64,000 nt of DNA, from assembly GCA_965208815.1 (NCBI GenBank), contig OZ242357.1, forward strand, positions 434,001 through 498,000, written 5' to 3'. This stretch comes from Bin55 sp009840545. Lineage in GTDB: Bacteria; Pseudomonadota; Gammaproteobacteria; Pseudomonadales; Azotimanducaceae. Below the pieces are notes generated by a model that did no database searches, was not told the DNA's origin, and saw nothing but the letters and a program-made list of their open reading frames with translations. The position numbers and the translations under genes are program-made. Shown here in pieces: positions 27,084 through 36,111 of this stretch (its first letter is position 1; every line of letters begins with the position of its first letter).

Positions 27084-27371
27084 ATGCCTACATACGAATT
27101 TCGATGTGTGGAATGTTCAGAAGTAAGTTCGATTTTCGCTACCATTGACAATCGTCCAACATCGATCGTCTGTAGTTCTTGTGGCAGCGAAAAGACTCAT
27201 CCAATTGTCTCGCGACCCAATGTGGTTCTGTCCAGCAAGTCAAAGATTGAGCGACTCGATCCCAAGTACGACAAGCTAGTAGATTCCGCTATGGCTCGAA
27301 ACCCTGCAGCCGATCCGGATCGGCTAATTAGAAGAATGGGTGATCCAGGTACGGGTCGGCCGGACGAGTAG
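27084..27371 (+). CDS. FmdB-type zinc ribbon protein
   Basis: 95 residues. The N-terminal MPTYEFRCVECSEVSSIF with a second CSSCGSE pair (CxxC...CxxC near residues 8-11 and 31-34) defines the FmdB/CxxC regulatory zinc-ribbon family. The rest is a polar, probably disordered tail. Such small proteins are found next to very diverse metabolic genes, including amidase operons; function is regulatory or unknown. It is the last gene of the diiron/SCP2 run, 30 nt after the previous stop. Confidence 0.85.
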   Translation: MPTYEFRCVECSEVSSIFATIDNRPTSIVCSSCGSEKTHPIVSRPNVVLSSKSKIERLDPKYDKLVDSAMARNPAADPDRLIRRMGDPGTGRPDE

Positions 27372-27411
27372 GAGCCCCATCACATAGCTCGCTACTGACG
27401 AATCAAAGGGG

Positions 27412-28425
27412 CTAATTAAGCGAGTTCAAGAATTCGATCATTGCTGAACTGACTTTAGTTGGTGCCTCTTGCTGAGTCCAATGTCCAACGCCGGGCAGTA
27501 CCATCGGCTCTCTCAAGTTCGGAACCACGCTTTGCATTAGACCGCGCATCCCTTCGTTGTATGGGACCACATCAAACTCCCCTGTAATAAACAACGCTGG
27601 CTGAATAATTCTTGCGCCCGAATAAGCTGCAGAGAGAGCCCAATTGCGATCGATGTTACGGTACCAATTCAAGCCGCCGCGAAATCCCGCTTCCTCGAAC
27701 TCACCTGCAAAATATTCGATATCCTCTTTAGTTAGCCAGTCCGGCAATTCGTCTCCAGGATCTGGCATGCGCTCTAGCATGTAGGAACTCTTGTGCGGAA
27801 CAGATTCAATGTCATCCACCATAGACCGTCGATTCACGCTCCCGGAAGCTCCGAACAGCATTTTTCGCATTGTGACTTTGACATCGTGCTGAAGTTCATG
27901 CTCAGCGACACCAGGGTTTTGAAAGTACAGTTGATAGAAAAATCGATCGCCGAACATTTGTTTCATGCTCTTTAAGGGGGCTTGAGGGGGTCGGGGACCC
28001 CAAGGTACAGATAGGGATATGACGGCGCGAAATACATCGCGTCTCATTAATGCACAGTTCCATGCCACCGGAGCTCCCCAATCGTGTCCGGCAACTACTG
28101 CATCTTGCTCACCAAGAGCACCTACTAAGCCGACAATGTCGCCAACCAGATGCATGATCGAATAAGACTCGATCTTTCGTGGTCTATCTGTCTTTCCGTA
28201 GCCGCGCTGATCTGGTGCTACGGCGTGATAACCTGCCTCCGCAAGCGCTTCAATTTGGTGTCGCCACGAGTACCAGGACTCGGGAAAACCGTGGCACATG
28301 ACTACGAGAGGACCTTCGCCGGCTTCGGCAATGCGCATGTTGATTCCATTAGTCTGTATGTTGCGATGCGTGATGGTCACGGCCACTCCTCGGCGAGTTG
28401 GTTGTTCGGACGTGTACGATAGCAT
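27412..28425 (-). CDS. Alpha/beta hydrolase, epoxide-hydrolase-like
   Basis: 337 residues. Motifs: oxyanion HGFPESWYSWRHQ, nucleophile elbow GHDWGAPVAW (Asp nucleophile, as in epoxide hydrolases and haloalkane dehalogenases), acid in TGEFDVVP, His in GVGHWTQQE. The cap contains Tyr residues in GGLNWYRNIDRNW, a pattern of epoxide hydrolases. An epoxide-hydrolase activity is likely. Start is ATG at 28425; an internal GTG (around residue 14) is possible. It is divergent from the CoA-transferase (62-nt gap between starts), so the two may share a regulatory region. Confidence 0.87.
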   Translation of the reverse strand: MLSYTSEQPTRRGVAVTITHRNIQTNGINMRIAEAGEGPLVVMCHGFPESWYSWRHQIEALAEAGYHAVAPDQRGYGKTDRPRKIESYSIMHLVGDIVGLVGALGEQDAVVAGHDWGAPVAWNCALMRRDVFRAVISLSVPWGPRPPQAPLKSMKQMFGDRFFYQLYFQNPGVAEHELQHDVKVTMRKMLFGASGSVNRRSMVDDIESVPHKSSYMLERMPDPGDELPDWLTKEDIEYFAGEFEEAGFRGGLNWYRNIDRNWALSAAYSGARIIQPALFITGEFDVVPYNEGMRGLMQSVVPNLREPMVLPGVGHWTQQEAPTKVSSAMIEFLNSLN

Positions 28426-28487
28426 TGTTAGCAGTTAGAAGTATTGGAATCGCAAGTGATTGCGAGATTGACGACAAGACTAAGCCA

Positions 28488-29690
28488 ATGCCAGGTCCCT
28501 TAGACGGAGTTCGAGTAATAGACTTCACGACCATGATCGCTGGTCCATACGGAACTATGATCTTGGCGGACCAAGGTGCAGATGTAATCAAAGTAGAAGC
28601 TCCCGCCAGCAGCGACCATGCAAGAAGGGCGGGATATGGAGTTCGTCAAGTCTCAGCGGCCTTTCTTAATAACAATCGCAACAAGCGATCACTTGCCGTT
28701 GACTTGAAAAAACCAAATGGTCGAGAGATTCTCTATCGATTGGTTGAGACGGCCGACGTTTTTGTACAGAATTTTCGCCCTGGAGTGATGAAGCGTTTGG
28801 GAATTGATGAGCCCACCTTGAGAAAAATCAATGGAAAGCTCATTTACGTCTCCATATCTGGTTGGGGTGAGACCGGTCCTTATGCCCATAAACCGGTCTA
28901 TGATCCCATCATTCAAGCACTTTCCGGACTTGCGACCGTTCAAGCGGGATCTGACGATGCGCGACCACGCTTAGTCCGCACAATTCTGCCGGACAAGGTC
29001 ACAGCAATCACTGCAACTCAAGCAATTTGTGCTGCGCTTTTCCGTCGAGAACGCTCGAACGAGGGCGAGCACGTTCGATTGTCGATGTTGGATTCAGTCG
29101 TAGCCTTCCTGTGGTCGTCCGATATGGGCAGCCAGACGTTCGTTGATCGTGAGACGAGTATCCAAAGAGCTGCGACCTTTATTGATTTGATCTACGAGAC
29201 AAAGAGCGGGTTCATAAGCATATCGGTCATGACCAATGATCAATGGGAAGGACTTTGCCGCGCTGTTGATCATCTTGAGTGGTTAGACGACGAGAGGTTC
29301 AAATCCCCATCTGGGCGGGACCGCTTTGCCGATGCGCGTCTCGAGTTGACTCAAACCGCACTTTACGACAAGACTGCGGAAGAGTGGTTGGATATTCTCG
29401 AGGAGGCGGGTGTTCCGTGTGCGCCAGTGCTAACACGACGAGAGATGATTGAACATCCTCAGGTTCAAGCGACGGGCATTGTCGAGGAACTTAGTCACGA
29501 AACCGCAGGCCGTATTCGGCAAGCTCGGAATGCAGCACGATTCGAACGAACAGCGACTGAGCAACGAATGAGCGCACCTCAGCTGGGTGAGCACACCGAA
29601 GACGTGATGCACGAAATTGGCTATAGCAACCAAGAGATTTCTGCACTGAAAGAAAGCGGGACGATCTTCGCTTCAACGATTCAAAACTAA
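28488..29690 (+). CDS. CaiB/BaiF family CoA-transferase
   Basis: About 400 residues. The N-terminus GVRVIDFTTMIAGPYGTMIL with DQGADVIKVE is the family hallmark. The catalytic Asp lies in KPVYDPIIQALSGL, and the C-terminal block GVPCAPVLTRREMIEHPQV is typical of formyl/acyl-CoA transferases of class III. It transfers CoA between carboxylic acids; substrate unknown. The ATG at 28488 gives the conserved start MPGPLDG; upstream in-frame sequence overlaps the divergent hydrolase 5' end and lacks family similarity. A short hydrolase/CoA-transferase pair suggests acyl-CoA catabolism. Confidence 0.88.
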   Translation: MPGPLDGVRVIDFTTMIAGPYGTMILADQGADVIKVEAPASSDHARRAGYGVRQVSAAFLNNNRNKRSLAVDLKKPNGREILYRLVETADVFVQNFRPGVMKRLGIDEPTLRKINGKLIYVSISGWGETGPYAHKPVYDPIIQALSGLATVQAGSDDARPRLVRTILPDKVTAITATQAICAALFRRERSNEGEHVRLSMLDSVVAFLWSSDMGSQTFVDRETSIQRAATFIDLIYETKSGFISISVMTNDQWEGLCRAVDHLEWLDDERFKSPSGRDRFADARLELTQTALYDKTAEEWLDILEEAGVPCAPVLTRREMIEHPQVQATGIVEELSHETAGRIRQARNAARFERTATEQRMSAPQLGEHTEDVMHEIGYSNQEISALKESGTIFASTIQN

Positions 29691-29806
29691 TGGCGAATTG
29701 AGAATTAACCTATGACCATTGCGAAGCGTTTTACGGTTGTACGGTTGTAATACCATGATTCAGACGAAGCATCGTATGCTTCTAATGTTCTGTAATTGAA
29801 TTTGTG

Positions 29807-30445
29807 ATGCCGGTGGGAACAAAGTCAACTCATCCCCGCGGTCTGGTTGATTGCAGGTCGTTAGCAAGCAGCTTTGAATTGCTGTCATGCTGTCTGATCG
29901 CCTTTGTGTTGATCTTTTCGACCACGACGGACGCAGATGAAACACCTCCAGAGAGCACATCTGAAAACACGGAAAATAGCAGCGACTCTGTCGACGAATT
30001 AACCGAGAACGAGGACAACGACGATGACTGGGAGACTGAAGCCAACGAGCTCAACAGGAATGAACCAAGTTTCAGTACTTTGGAAGAAATCCTCGCATAC
30101 GAAGCAAGCGAAATGGACTATCGAACCACTCGACGATGCTTAGAAAGTCGCAGAATTCGTGACTATGACGTACTCAGCGATAGGTTCATCTTGGTCCAAA
30201 TGCGCGACATTAAGACCAAATACTTGATTCAGCTCGACAGAAAGTGTGCAGGCATGACAAAAGGAGCGACTCTTCGATTTGATTCGCGAAGAGGTAGTTC
30301 GCTTCGGGTTTGTACGAATGATTCCGTTCGTGCGAATATGACGACTGATTGGGGACCGCCCTGCAGGTTGCCAGGATTCGAGCCGGTTAATGATGTGCAG
30401 CTTGAACAACTCAAACGAGGGCTAGTCTCAGAGCGAGTCGAGTAA
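29807..30445 (+). CDS. Secreted DUF6491-like protein with acidic N-terminal region
   Basis: About 212 residues. A hydrophobic segment (LLSCCLIAFVLIFSTTTD) near residues 25-43 looks like a signal peptide, followed by an acidic, low-complexity stretch (ENEDNDDDWETEANELN). The C-terminal half has RRCLESRRIRDYDVLSDRFI, then LIQLDRKCAG and SLRVCTNDSVR, resembling the DUF6491-type small secreted domain with Cys pairs. A GTG lies directly before the ATG; either can be the start, and no clear ribosome-binding site is seen. It converges on the glycosyltransferase gene 80 nt downstream. Function unknown. Confidence 0.68.
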   Translation: MPVGTKSTHPRGLVDCRSLASSFELLSCCLIAFVLIFSTTTDADETPPESTSENTENSSDSVDELTENEDNDDDWETEANELNRNEPSFSTLEEILAYEASEMDYRTTRRCLESRRIRDYDVLSDRFILVQMRDIKTKYLIQLDRKCAGMTKGATLRFDSRRGSSLRVCTNDSVRANMTTDWGPPCRLPGFEPVNDVQLEQLKRGLVSERVE

Positions 30446-30525
30446 CTGAGGACTCGATAAGGCTGGTGAGTTCGGCTCAGATCAATCCGCAGTTGTGGCT
30501 TGCTAACAACTCTCTCACTAGGAGT

Positions 30526-31956
30526 TCAATGTCCAGAGGTCTTAGATGAAGAAAGAGGTATTAACTCCTTCCTTCTATATAGGTCAATACCGATAGCGAC
30601 TAGTACAACTCCAACTTGCAGGACCCGTGACCATAAGGGTTGACTGAAGGGATCGGAGTCGAACCATCCCAAATTGAGAGCCGAAATGTAGGAGAGAAAC
30701 ACCGCGTAAGCACACGTCCACGCCCAGAACGAAGGATAAATCGCGGCAAACGGCAGCATCCAAACTACATACCAAGGATTAATTACGGGCGAAACAAGTA
30801 GAAGACAGCCCAGCAATAAGTCTCCTCTGGGTGTCTCGAAGGTCGTGTTCTTTGAGTAAATGAAGAGGTAGAGTGCAACCCCGCCCAATAGCCCAAGTCC
30901 CAAGAGCAACCTAGAGATGTCTGTGCCGACCAATTGGCTTGCAAGTCCATGGAGGACTGAGTTGAACTCCCAATGGCGAGCAAAAATAAGCAAGGAGTTG
31001 AACTCTGTCGCACCTCGAAGAACGAAAGTTATATAGAGTAAGACCAACGTTGTCGCAAGTGCTATCCAAACCCGCCAACCAGTACGCAGAAGAAGAAAAG
31101 GTACGAAGAGCCAAGCGAACGACCGAGAGCCGATTGCTAATCCAAGCAAGACCCCTAGTGAAACTTGAGCATTGCGTTTCCGGCAAACAACAGCTCCAAT
31201 CAGACACAACATTCCAATGGATTCCGGGTGTGCTGTGAAAGCGATTTCCTTGATGACTAATGGGCAGAACGCATAGAGCATGAGATAGCGGCTTGAGCAC
31301 TCCGTACGTAGCAACCAGATGAGCGCAATATCCGTCGAGATCAAGATCAGTTGTAAACCCGCTAAATTTCCGGGTGTCAGCCAATAACTGACCAGGAATG
31401 CAAGCTCAGTCGTCGGACCGTAAATGGTCGGCAAGTCGGGATAGTTGATCTGGCTGAGAATTACTTGAAACGGCGGAGGAATTGACTGGTCATCGAAGAA
31501 GTCATAGGGGGTAGATCCGTAGGGAGTACCATCACTTGCGAAACGAAATCCGTCCCAGAGATATCGGAAGTAGTCGTCTTCAAAAAGAGGGACTCCCAAT
31601 AGTCCACAGAGCCGAAAGAGAGTTGCCCAAACGAGGATTTGCGCTATGGATAACTCTAAGCCGCGGCGAGTGGCATAGGCAAATAGTCCCAATACCGGCA
31701 ATCCAACCAATCCAATGCAGGTGTAAAAACCGACAAGATTTGGCTCGCCGAGCGTTCCTCGGGAATATAGGGCAAGACATAAATAGCCAACGAGACAAAG
31801 AACTCCTACAAGAATTAGTTCTTTGTTAGCCGAGGAGGACAGACTTCGGCTTGTGTCTAGTTCAATCTGTCTTGTCAAGCGAGCTAGGAGGGGTTCGGCA
31901 TTTCTGTTTTTGGAAGGTTCTGGGTCTCTTAGGTCTGTCGTGCCACCTCCGCACAC
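30526..31956 (-). CDS. Multi-spanning GT-C glycosyltransferase (mannosyltransferase-like)
   Basis: 476 residues with about a dozen hydrophobic segments. After the first few helices the sequence FEDDYFRYLWDGFRFASDG carries the acidic DD-type motif of GT-C fold enzymes (GT87/polyprenol-mannosyltransferase-like), which use lipid-linked sugars. INPWYVVWMLPF near the C-terminus is also typical. GTG start 17 nt after the ArsS stop, so it is the fourth enzyme of the run GT2 / DUF547 / ArsS / GT-C. It probably adds a sugar to a lipid or glycan in the envelope; acceptor unknown. Confidence 0.78.
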   Translation of the reverse strand: MCGGGTTDLRDPEPSKNRNAEPLLARLTRQIELDTSRSLSSSANKELILVGVLCLVGYLCLALYSRGTLGEPNLVGFYTCIGLVGLPVLGLFAYATRRGLELSIAQILVWATLFRLCGLLGVPLFEDDYFRYLWDGFRFASDGTPYGSTPYDFFDDQSIPPPFQVILSQINYPDLPTIYGPTTELAFLVSYWLTPGNLAGLQLILISTDIALIWLLRTECSSRYLMLYAFCPLVIKEIAFTAHPESIGMLCLIGAVVCRKRNAQVSLGVLLGLAIGSRSFAWLFVPFLLLRTGWRVWIALATTLVLLYITFVLRGATEFNSLLIFARHWEFNSVLHGLASQLVGTDISRLLLGLGLLGGVALYLFIYSKNTTFETPRGDLLLGCLLLVSPVINPWYVVWMLPFAAIYPSFWAWTCAYAVFLSYISALNLGWFDSDPFSQPLWSRVLQVGVVLVAIGIDLYRRKELIPLSSSKTSGH

Positions 31957-31973
31957 AGTTCGTCGAGTTTAGA

Positions 31974-32939
31974 CTAGGACAATGCACCCTCACAGCTACT
32001 TCCCTGTCCAGCAGTGCACCCAAAGCAATGATCGGCCGTGTTAATGCGGCTGTTGGCTAGCGATAATCCGTTTTTGAGGTCTCGAATGTGTAGCTGTGAT
32101 CCATGAGAGTTTGTACCCATGCCTAACATTTGATTGAAGTCGCAATCGTAGAGATACCCCCTCCAATCGACGCTGAGCGTATTCCGGCACATAACCGTGC
32201 CCAGGTTTGCCTCGCAGTAGCTGTCCTTGAGCAAGTTCATATATTCATCAAATTCGCCATGCGAGGCCAAGATTGATCCAAATCGATTAATTGGCATATT
32301 CGTCAGGGTAAAGAGTCGGTTAAAAACGATGTCGTACCTATCCTTGAGTTCACGCTTGTAGTCTCTCTCAAGCTCTTCTTGCGGGGGAGGCAAAGTTGCA
32401 CCAAGCGGGTTGTACACCAGGTCGAGTTCCAAGTGCGGATTCTCGCTTTGTCCGTATCCTAGATCATTGAGTAGCTTGAGTGCTCTTATGCTCAGAGAGT
32501 GGACTCCCTTTCCTCGTTGCTGATCGACGTTTTCTTCTAAGTAGCACGGTAACGATGCGACTATCACGACACACTCGTCCGCCAAGAAGGTTGCGAGCGA
32601 TTCCTGCATAGGTTCGAACAATATAGAGAGGTTGCAGCGATCGATGACCCTAAGACCTTTGCGACGAGCCCGTTTGACGATGGGTCTAAAGTTTGAATTC
32701 AATTCTGGCGCGCCACCTGTGAGATCTAGTGTGGCTATTGGAAGCGAGTCAAAAACACTCATTAACTCCTCTGCCGTACTCTTCGACATCATTTCAGTAC
32801 GAAAAGGGCTGGCGGCAACGTGGCAGTGAACGCAACTTTGGTTGCATTTGTATCCAAGGTTCACTTGAAGGGTCGAGATGGACTGCCGGTATATCACCGG
32901 AAAGTCCGAAGCTATGAGTCGAGCTCGCGTATCTAACAC
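31974..32939 (-). CDS. arsS: ArsS-type radical SAM protein (arsenosugar biosynthesis family), Cys form
   Basis: 321 residues. The radical-SAM cluster motif is CNQSCVHC (CxxxCxxC, near residues 32-39), with LDLTGGAPELN downstream. The C-terminus HCFGCTAGQGSSCEGAL is the hallmark of the ArsS family, whose members occur either with Cys or with selenocysteine in this tail; here all positions are Cys. ArsS acts with the ArsM methyltransferase in arsenosugar formation in some bacteria. No ArsM is in the window, so the arsenic role is an inference from family. GTG start; it follows the DUF547 gene by 83 nt and precedes the GT-C gene by 17 nt. Confidence 0.88.
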   Translation of the reverse strand: MLDTRARLIASDFPVIYRQSISTLQVNLGYKCNQSCVHCHVAASPFRTEMMSKSTAEELMSVFDSLPIATLDLTGGAPELNSNFRPIVKRARRKGLRVIDRCNLSILFEPMQESLATFLADECVVIVASLPCYLEENVDQQRGKGVHSLSIRALKLLNDLGYGQSENPHLELDLVYNPLGATLPPPQEELERDYKRELKDRYDIVFNRLFTLTNMPINRFGSILASHGEFDEYMNLLKDSYCEANLGTVMCRNTLSVDWRGYLYDCDFNQMLGMGTNSHGSQLHIRDLKNGLSLANSRINTADHCFGCTAGQGSSCEGALS

Positions 32940-33022
32940 GAACTCATTCCCGTTCGCTTGTAGCGATTATTGAGCCGAACACTCAAGCTAGACTTCCGTT
33001 CGTCTGCAGTACATCGTCGCAT

Positions 33023-33838
33023 TTAGGGTGCATTCAATTTCCAGTCGTACTCGTGCTTGTACTTACCAAATCGTTTGATCTGTTCAGCCAACTCAGGTTC
33101 CGCATACTCTAGCAAGTGAGCCAGTACTCCCTCATTGCTATCACCGAATTCGTCTCGATACCAATCGTAGATGCTTGAGACGGTCAATCTGTTGTTCTTG
33201 ATCGACACGCCACGGGAATGGTTTATGTATTCTCGTGCGCCCTTCTCCAATAGTTCTTCCACATTGGCAGATGTGTAGGCTTGCTTCGCTAAGTTGGGGC
33301 ATCCAAGACTTGCACAATTTAGTGCATAGTGAATCCGACCGTCCTTCCAAATAGGCCTGAGAATTCCATGTTCAATGTTGTTTAGAGTCAGTGGTTGATC
33401 TTGAATATTTGCAAGCTTCAGATTCCAAGGACCAAAATCAAACGTGCCACTCTTAATGTCCTTGATGGACTTTACAGGATAACGTCCAGTTACCACATAG
33501 ACGGTTAGTGCGTTGTAGAAGTTGATCCAATATGGCAATTGCTCTGACTTGGAGAGGGTCCGCGGATCCAGGTCGGAGAGGCGTAGGAGGTAATCGACAA
33601 GGGACTCGAAGTCGTCGTGCGCCTCCTTCAGACCTTCGTAGTCGAAGCGATTTATGCCAGATGGGTGCTCATGGAGATACTTGTCTAACAGCTCTTGCCA
33701 TTCAGAATGGTCGATCGTGCTCTGATTCGATTCGTCGCTCGCATCCCAGAATGGGATCAACTTGGACTCTGGTGCCGCCACAACCGTTGGCGCAAGCAGT
33801 CCAGAAACGAGTCCCAAGACAACTACAACTCTTCGCAT
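33023..33838 (-). CDS. Secreted DUF547 protein
   Basis: 271 residues. A signal peptide (residues 1-22, RRVVVVLGLVSGLLAPTVVA) precedes the DUF547 domain, recognizable from YWINFYNALTVYVV, HYALNCASLGCP and WYRDEFG. The conserved CASLGCP Cys pair suggests a metal- or redox-related site. The domain occurs near glycosyltransferase and radical-SAM genes in several bacteria; function not established. The ATG at 33838 is chosen because an intact signal peptide begins there; an upstream in-frame start would bury it. It sits between the GT2 gene (44 nt upstream) and arsS. Confidence 0.87.
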   Translation of the reverse strand: MRRVVVVLGLVSGLLAPTVVAAPESKLIPFWDASDESNQSTIDHSEWQELLDKYLHEHPSGINRFDYEGLKEAHDDFESLVDYLLRLSDLDPRTLSKSEQLPYWINFYNALTVYVVTGRYPVKSIKDIKSGTFDFGPWNLKLANIQDQPLTLNNIEHGILRPIWKDGRIHYALNCASLGCPNLAKQAYTSANVEELLEKGAREYINHSRGVSIKNNRLTVSSIYDWYRDEFGDSNEGVLAHLLEYAEPELAEQIKRFGKYKHEYDWKLNAP

Positions 33839-33882
33839 GATTGCCACTTCTCTTCTCGAGGATCGTTTCTCGGAACTCAACA

Positions 33883-34626
33883 CTAGGGTAAGTGCAAGCT
33901 TGAGACAAAAGGAGTGGAGAAACGTAGTTGGAGTATTTTGGACAAGATTCCAAAACCAGCTGACAGCACTCCTCTGATCGTTCCACTAATCTTCGATCGA
34001 CCCAATCGCACTCTCGTATTCACGGGAATTTCAACAACGGACATGTCCATATCGATGGCCTTAACTTGCATCTCAACTGTCCATCCGAAAGCCTCGTCAC
34101 GCATAAACAACTGATCTAGGGCACTTGATCTAATGGCTCGAAACGGTCCCAAGTCTGTAATACGAGTACTCCAAAGCAGACTAATCAAGAGCGTTGCCAC
34201 TTTGTTCCCAATTCGTTGCGCGAGCGACAGTGCGCCAGGTTCGCATTTGCCCAAGGAGCGCGAGCCAATGACTAGGTCCGCCCCTTGTTCAATTGAGTGG
34301 AGCATATGAGGTATGTCTCTGGCATCAAATGCAAGATCACCGTCCATAAACACCAAGACTTCTGGTGATCTCTCCTTTAATGTAGCGATTGCCGTTAGGC
34401 AAGCGCGTCCATAGCCTCTCTTGGTATCGGTGACAAGGGTTGCACCCGCTTCGATCGCAACACGAGAGGTTGAATCCGTGGATCCGTTGTCGCACACAAC
34501 GACATCGTCAACTATTTGTGTGCCGTCACTGTTGCGTTGCGAACGAATATCCTGAACAACCAATCCTACCGACTGTTCTTCATTGAGGGCAGGTATGACT
34601 GCGCCAACTCTGAAGCCGTTATACAC
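33883..34626 (-). CDS. Family 2 glycosyltransferase
   Basis: 247 residues. GT-A fold motifs: VIPALNEEQSVG, DVVVCDNGSTDST (nucleotide binding), FMDGDLAFDARDI (DxD) and DLGPFRAIRS. This resembles polyprenyl-phosphate sugar transferases of the DPM type but has no C-terminal membrane helices, only a short hydrophobic end. It is probably a cytoplasmic partner of the GT-C enzyme at 30.5 kb: one makes a lipid-linked sugar, the other uses it (inference). GTG start. It lies between the outer-membrane barrel gene (46 nt upstream) and the DUF547 gene. Confidence 0.87.
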   Translation of the reverse strand: MYNGFRVGAVIPALNEEQSVGLVVQDIRSQRNSDGTQIVDDVVVCDNGSTDSTSRVAIEAGATLVTDTKRGYGRACLTAIATLKERSPEVLVFMDGDLAFDARDIPHMLHSIEQGADLVIGSRSLGKCEPGALSLAQRIGNKVATLLISLLWSTRITDLGPFRAIRSSALDQLFMRDEAFGWTVEMQVKAIDMDMSVVEIPVNTRVRLGRSKISGTIRGVLSAGFGILSKILQLRFSTPFVSSLHLP

Positions 34627-34672
34627 TATTTCTCGCCGCGAGCTGGGCCGTTCTCACAGCTGGATTAGTCGG

Positions 34673-35515
34673 TTAGGGTCGAAAAAGGTCGATGTAGAGC
34701 GTGAAGGTGTTACTAACAATGTCAAAGTCTGCGGTGTTACGACCATCAAGTGTCTTGTAGATGCTTATGTCCCAGCTAAAGTTTTCGTATTGAACATTGG
34801 CTCCAACTCGAATACGCGAGAAATTTTCCTGTACTTCCGGAAATCCTGCTGGAGTGAATCCCGCACCTCCGATGTCAAGATCACCATTGGACTGCTTCAG
34901 CTGGTACTGCGCAAATGTACTGACATAAGGAGTGACAAAGTAGTTTCCTCCAGCACTCAAAAACCACTCCATTGGTACGTCGTTGGTCGAAAGCCGAAGT
35001 CCAAACTCGCCTGCAATTCCAAACTCCGGCGTAAGAAACTTTCCAATATTGATTGAACCTTCAATAGAGTTGGCGCCATCTCCGAGAGAGTTGGGCTGAC
35101 CTGTCTCGTAATCTCCTGCGAGAGTACCAGCAACCCGAATCGCCACACTGACGCCTCCTGTTTCGAGTTCGTCCAACAGGGATCGGGTAAGACCCAACGT
35201 CAGATCAAATGCACCATCCGTGGTACCGAGCGCACCAGCGTCCACTTCAGATGTACCCCACCGAGCGTCTATGGCGGTCTTGTCATTTAGACCGTATTTA
35301 CCGTTGAACCAGATTGTTGTCTGATTGAATTCTCCAAACGGCAAATTCCTCTGTGCCTCTCCTCGAAAAAACTGATCCGCTTCTTGTGAAACGTGCTCTA
35401 CTGAGAGTGAAAGTGTTTGTGGTACCGGCAACCAAGGTGATCCCTCAGCGATCACGGGCGAACCCAGTAGCAATACTGTTACCAGTGTGAATGACTTCAA
35501 GACAAGCAGGTTCAT
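34673..35515 (-). CDS. Putative outer-membrane beta-barrel protein
   Basis: 280 residues. A Sec signal peptide (residues 1-23, ending VIA-EG) is followed by a chain of alternating amphipathic strands, e.g. LSLSVEHVSQ, TTIWFNGKYGLNDKTAIDAR, FDLTLGLTRSLL, and a final strand NTFTLYIDLF near the C-terminus. This pattern fits a 10-14-stranded outer-membrane barrel. No specific family is recognized. GAGGA lies about 6 nt before the ATG. It is downstream of a small secreted protein and upstream of the glycosyltransferase genes, all on the minus strand; a role in exporting or anchoring their product is possible. Confidence 0.72.
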   Translation of the reverse strand: MNLLVLKSFTLVTVLLLGSPVIAEGSPWLPVPQTLSLSVEHVSQEADQFFRGEAQRNLPFGEFNQTTIWFNGKYGLNDKTAIDARWGTSEVDAGALGTTDGAFDLTLGLTRSLLDELETGGVSVAIRVAGTLAGDYETGQPNSLGDGANSIEGSINIGKFLTPEFGIAGEFGLRLSTNDVPMEWFLSAGGNYFVTPYVSTFAQYQLKQSNGDLDIGGAGFTPAGFPEVQENFSRIRVGANVQYENFSWDISIYKTLDGRNTADFDIVSNTFTLYIDLFRP

Positions 35516-35578
35516 TTGTTCCTCACTTAACCAATTCGAATCTAACTGCTGTAGTGTTGTCGACGTTCAGTCGCATTA

Positions 35579-35944
35579 TCAATCCTTTATGTTGAAGCGC
35601 CGTGCCAAATAGTGCTCAACTTTCTCAATTTCCGAATCATTAAGTAGAGACAAGACTTCATCCATCTCCGACTCGGACTTCTCAAGTGCGTCTCGGGATC
35701 GAATCGCGGTCACGATCTGCTTTGCTTTGTCCTTGTTCACGTCCTTTCGGTTTAGTGGGCAGTCGTTCTCACAGGCAATTTTCTTGAAGAAAACAGATTT
35801 GCCCTGAGTGTACATTTGGCCAAACTTGCTTACGCCACCAGCGCCACCGGTAGAACCAGATGCAACGGCTAGCTGAGAGCAAACTGCGACCAAAAAGATT
35901 GTTGCAACAGCAATCATCTTGTAGAAGGACTCTTGTAATTTCAT
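35579..35944 (-). CDS. Small secreted protein, haem-less cytochrome-c-like
   Basis: 121 residues with a signal peptide (hydrophobic residues 11-27, cleavage near AVAS-GS). After a Gly/Ser-rich linker, the region GQMYTQGKSVFFKKIACENDCPLNRK and the C-terminal helix SEIEKVEHYLARRFNI (split here only to name it) resemble the layout of small c-type cytochromes. The haem motif CxxCH is absent: the Cys pair is C-ENDC-P, with no His. It may be a degenerate cytochrome or an unrelated helical protein. It is the first gene of the minus-strand run leading to arsS. The IS element sits about 150 nt upstream. Confidence 0.6.
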   Translation of the reverse strand: MKLQESFYKMIAVATIFLVAVCSQLAVASGSTGGAGGVSKFGQMYTQGKSVFFKKIACENDCPLNRKDVNKDKAKQIVTAIRSRDALEKSESEMDEVLSLLNDSEIEKVEHYLARRFNIKD

Positions 35945-36085
35945 ATGCGTGTTCTCAAAAACTCTTTTTTGGTGACCGTTGCGCTGGGTAGATTCAGTCC
36001 GGACCTGAGGCTCGATCCGCAATCAATGCAAGATCAAAACAGCCTCGAGACAGTTTGAATTTTACATTGACCCAAAGTCCAAATG

Positions 36086-36094
36086 GACTCTTCC
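36086..36094. repeat. Left flanking direct repeat of IS element
   Basis: GACTCTTCC immediately before the left inverted repeat, duplicated at 37794-37802. The first inner base of the terminal inverted repeat could be counted as C, giving a 7-base repeat ACTCTTC instead. Either way, an identical copy on both sides of the element marks target duplication at insertion. Confidence 0.75.
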
Positions 36095-36111
36095 CTTGAT
36101 ATCCGGTTAAG
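36095..36111 (+). repeat. Left terminal inverted repeat of IS1380-family element
   Basis: CTTGATATCCGGTTAAG, perfect complement of the right end at 37777-37793. One additional C/G pair may belong to the repeat. Confidence 0.88.

Noticed and set aside
30446..30525. Terminator between the convergent DUF6491-like and GT-C genes
   Set aside because: Arms CTGAG/CTCAG and GACTC/GAGTT can pair imperfectly, but the loop is large and no T-tract follows.
34583..35056. Plus-strand open frame of about 157 codons opposite the barrel and GT2 genes
   Set aside because: Antisense to two genes with clear families and without ribosome-binding site or domain.
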